In this document: piece by piece, positions 5,435 through 6,246 of the stretch
Layout: each line of letters starts with the position of its first letter
Numbering within the stretch: position 1 is the first letter of the stretch
NCBI GenBank assembly: GCA_031273835.1
Contig: JAISRD010000012.1
Span: 1 to 6,246, forward strand
Origin: Treponema sp.
Lineage (GTDB): Bacteria > Spirochaetota > Spirochaetia > Treponematales > Breznakiellaceae
DNA: 6,246 bases
Reading direction: 5' to 3'
Notes under the pieces: model-generated
The model's database searches: none
What the model was told of the DNA's origin: nothing
The model's input: the letters and a program-made list of their open reading frames with translations, nothing else
Program-made: the position numbers and the translations under genes

Positions 5435-6246
5435 ATGCCGGTGATGCACGATACTGAGATCGAATACATTGAACATATAGCGGAACTCCCGATGAAATGT
5501 ATGGTGGTCTCCCTTGAGAATTCAGGCCCCCATTGGCACTATGAATACGAGGTTTTTTTTGTACTCCGGGGCGGCACGAACATTAACGCGGAGGCGGGCA
5601 GATGGACCCTTGCCAAGGATGATATGTTCTTATTTAATTCAAGGGAAATCCACTCCTTTAGCGACCCGGCCAAAGATAACTTATGCCTTATTCTGCAATT
5701 TGCCCCCCAGATACTCACCGACCATTACCAGAAACCCCTGTGGTTCAGTTTGAACACCAAGGGCGATATGCCGCCGCCGCCCGAGGGGGCGCGCAAACTG
5801 CGAAACATATTGGCGGGTATGGCATTGTTACTATACGAGAAACCCGACGGCTATCCCTTTCTTATTAAAAGCGGCCTCTACCGCTTCATCGGCACCTTGT
5901 TTAGCTACATCCGTTACCGCGTGGGAGACGAAGGCGCGGTAATAATATCCGACACTGAGCTTAAGGAATTCGATAAGTATAAACAATACATCAAGGCACA
6001 TTTTAAAGAGGACATCAACATAGAAAAACTTTGCAAAGAATTGGGTATGAGTAAGTCTAAACTGTACCGCATCATTAAATCCACCGGCGCGGATACCTAC
6101 AAGGTGCTTATTAATTTTTATCGAATTGAATATGCCAAGAATATGCTCCGCAATACCAATACCGCCATTCCGTATATTTCCGCGGAAAGCGGGTTTGAAA
6201 GCGAATCATCGTTCTATCGCATATTCAAAGAACAAACCGGCATTTC
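5435..6246 (+). CDS. AraC-family transcriptional regulator with cupin-like sensor domain, 3' end off window
   Basis: The frame is open to the right edge (270 full codons from ATG 5435). Residues about 25-95 look like the AraC N-terminal cupin: HWHYEYEVFFVLRGG (33-47) and a DDMFLFNSREIHSF segment (62-75). The C-terminal DNA-binding domain has two helix-turn-helix units: INIEKLCKELGMSKSKLYRI (194-213) and, after YRIEYAKNML (229-238), IPYISAESGFESESSFYRIF (245-264), then KEQTGI. Only the last few residues (normally G-S-P-x-x-Y-R and a tail) are missing. The start is ambiguous: ATG 5435, GTG 5441 and ATG 5444 are in frame. GAGGA at 5430-5434 would serve 5441 or 5444, but if the TATAAT at 5424-5429 is the -10, the mRNA starts near 5435 and excludes that site. 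Divergent from the GH3-SGNH operon, which it probably regulates in response to a sugar (inference). Confidence 0.9.
   Translation, partial: MPVMHDTEIEYIEHIAELPMKCMVVSLENSGPHWHYEYEVFFVLRGGTNINAEAGRWTLAKDDMFLFNSREIHSFSDPAKDNLCLILQFAPQILTDHYQKPLWFSLNTKGDMPPPPEGARKLRNILAGMALLLYEKPDGYPFLIKSGLYRFIGTLFSYIRYRVGDEGAVIISDTELKEFDKYKQYIKAHFKEDINIEKLCKELGMSKSKLYRIIKSTGADTYKVLINFYRIEYAKNMLRNTNTAIPYISAESGFESESSFYRIFKEQTGI

Overview
The window looks like an accessory stretch of a bacterial chromosome. It carries a partial insertion sequence, a tRNA-modification gene and a divergently arranged carbohydrate-degradation locus. Gene content (AraC-type regulator, GH3 glycosidase and SGNH esterase without signal peptides, a Dus protein with an NMGCS motif) and mixed GC content would fit a host-associated or gut anaerobe. 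My best guess is a spirochaete such as a gut Treponema, but this is an impression from protein style, not a proven assignment.

Layout, left to right: (1) 1-701 is the upstream end of an ISAs1-family insertion sequence. Its transposase reads leftward and leaves the window, and a candidate CAGGG terminus lies at 697-701. (2) 737-1702 (+) is a very GC-rich tRNA-dihydrouridine synthase gene whose start codon is 7 bp past a perfect TATAAT box, suggesting a leaderless mRNA. (3) 1689-2879 (-) is an SGNH/GDSL hydrolase with an N-terminal beta-rich domain; its 3' end overlaps the dus 3' end by 14 bp, tail to tail. (4) 2860-5268 (-) is a GH3 beta-glycosidase that overlaps the start of the SGNH gene by 20 bp, so the two form a tightly coupled two-gene operon. 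(5) 5269-5434 is a divergent intergenic region rich in direct repeats. (6) 5435-6246 (+) is an AraC-family regulator with a cupin-like sensor domain, nearly complete but cut by the right edge. Both edge genes (transposase and AraC) are real although they run off the window.

How the genes may work together: the AraC-like protein probably senses a sugar and controls the divergent GH3-SGNH operon through the shared intergenic region. GH3 would release terminal sugars from oligosaccharides and the SGNH hydrolase would remove ester (probably acetyl) decorations. Neither enzyme shows a signal peptide, so both would act in the cytoplasm on imported oligosaccharides; the importer is not in the window. 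The most noteworthy signals are the helically phased repeats in the intergenic region, one of which forms the -35 box of the regulator promoter, and the -10 boxes placed directly against start codons.
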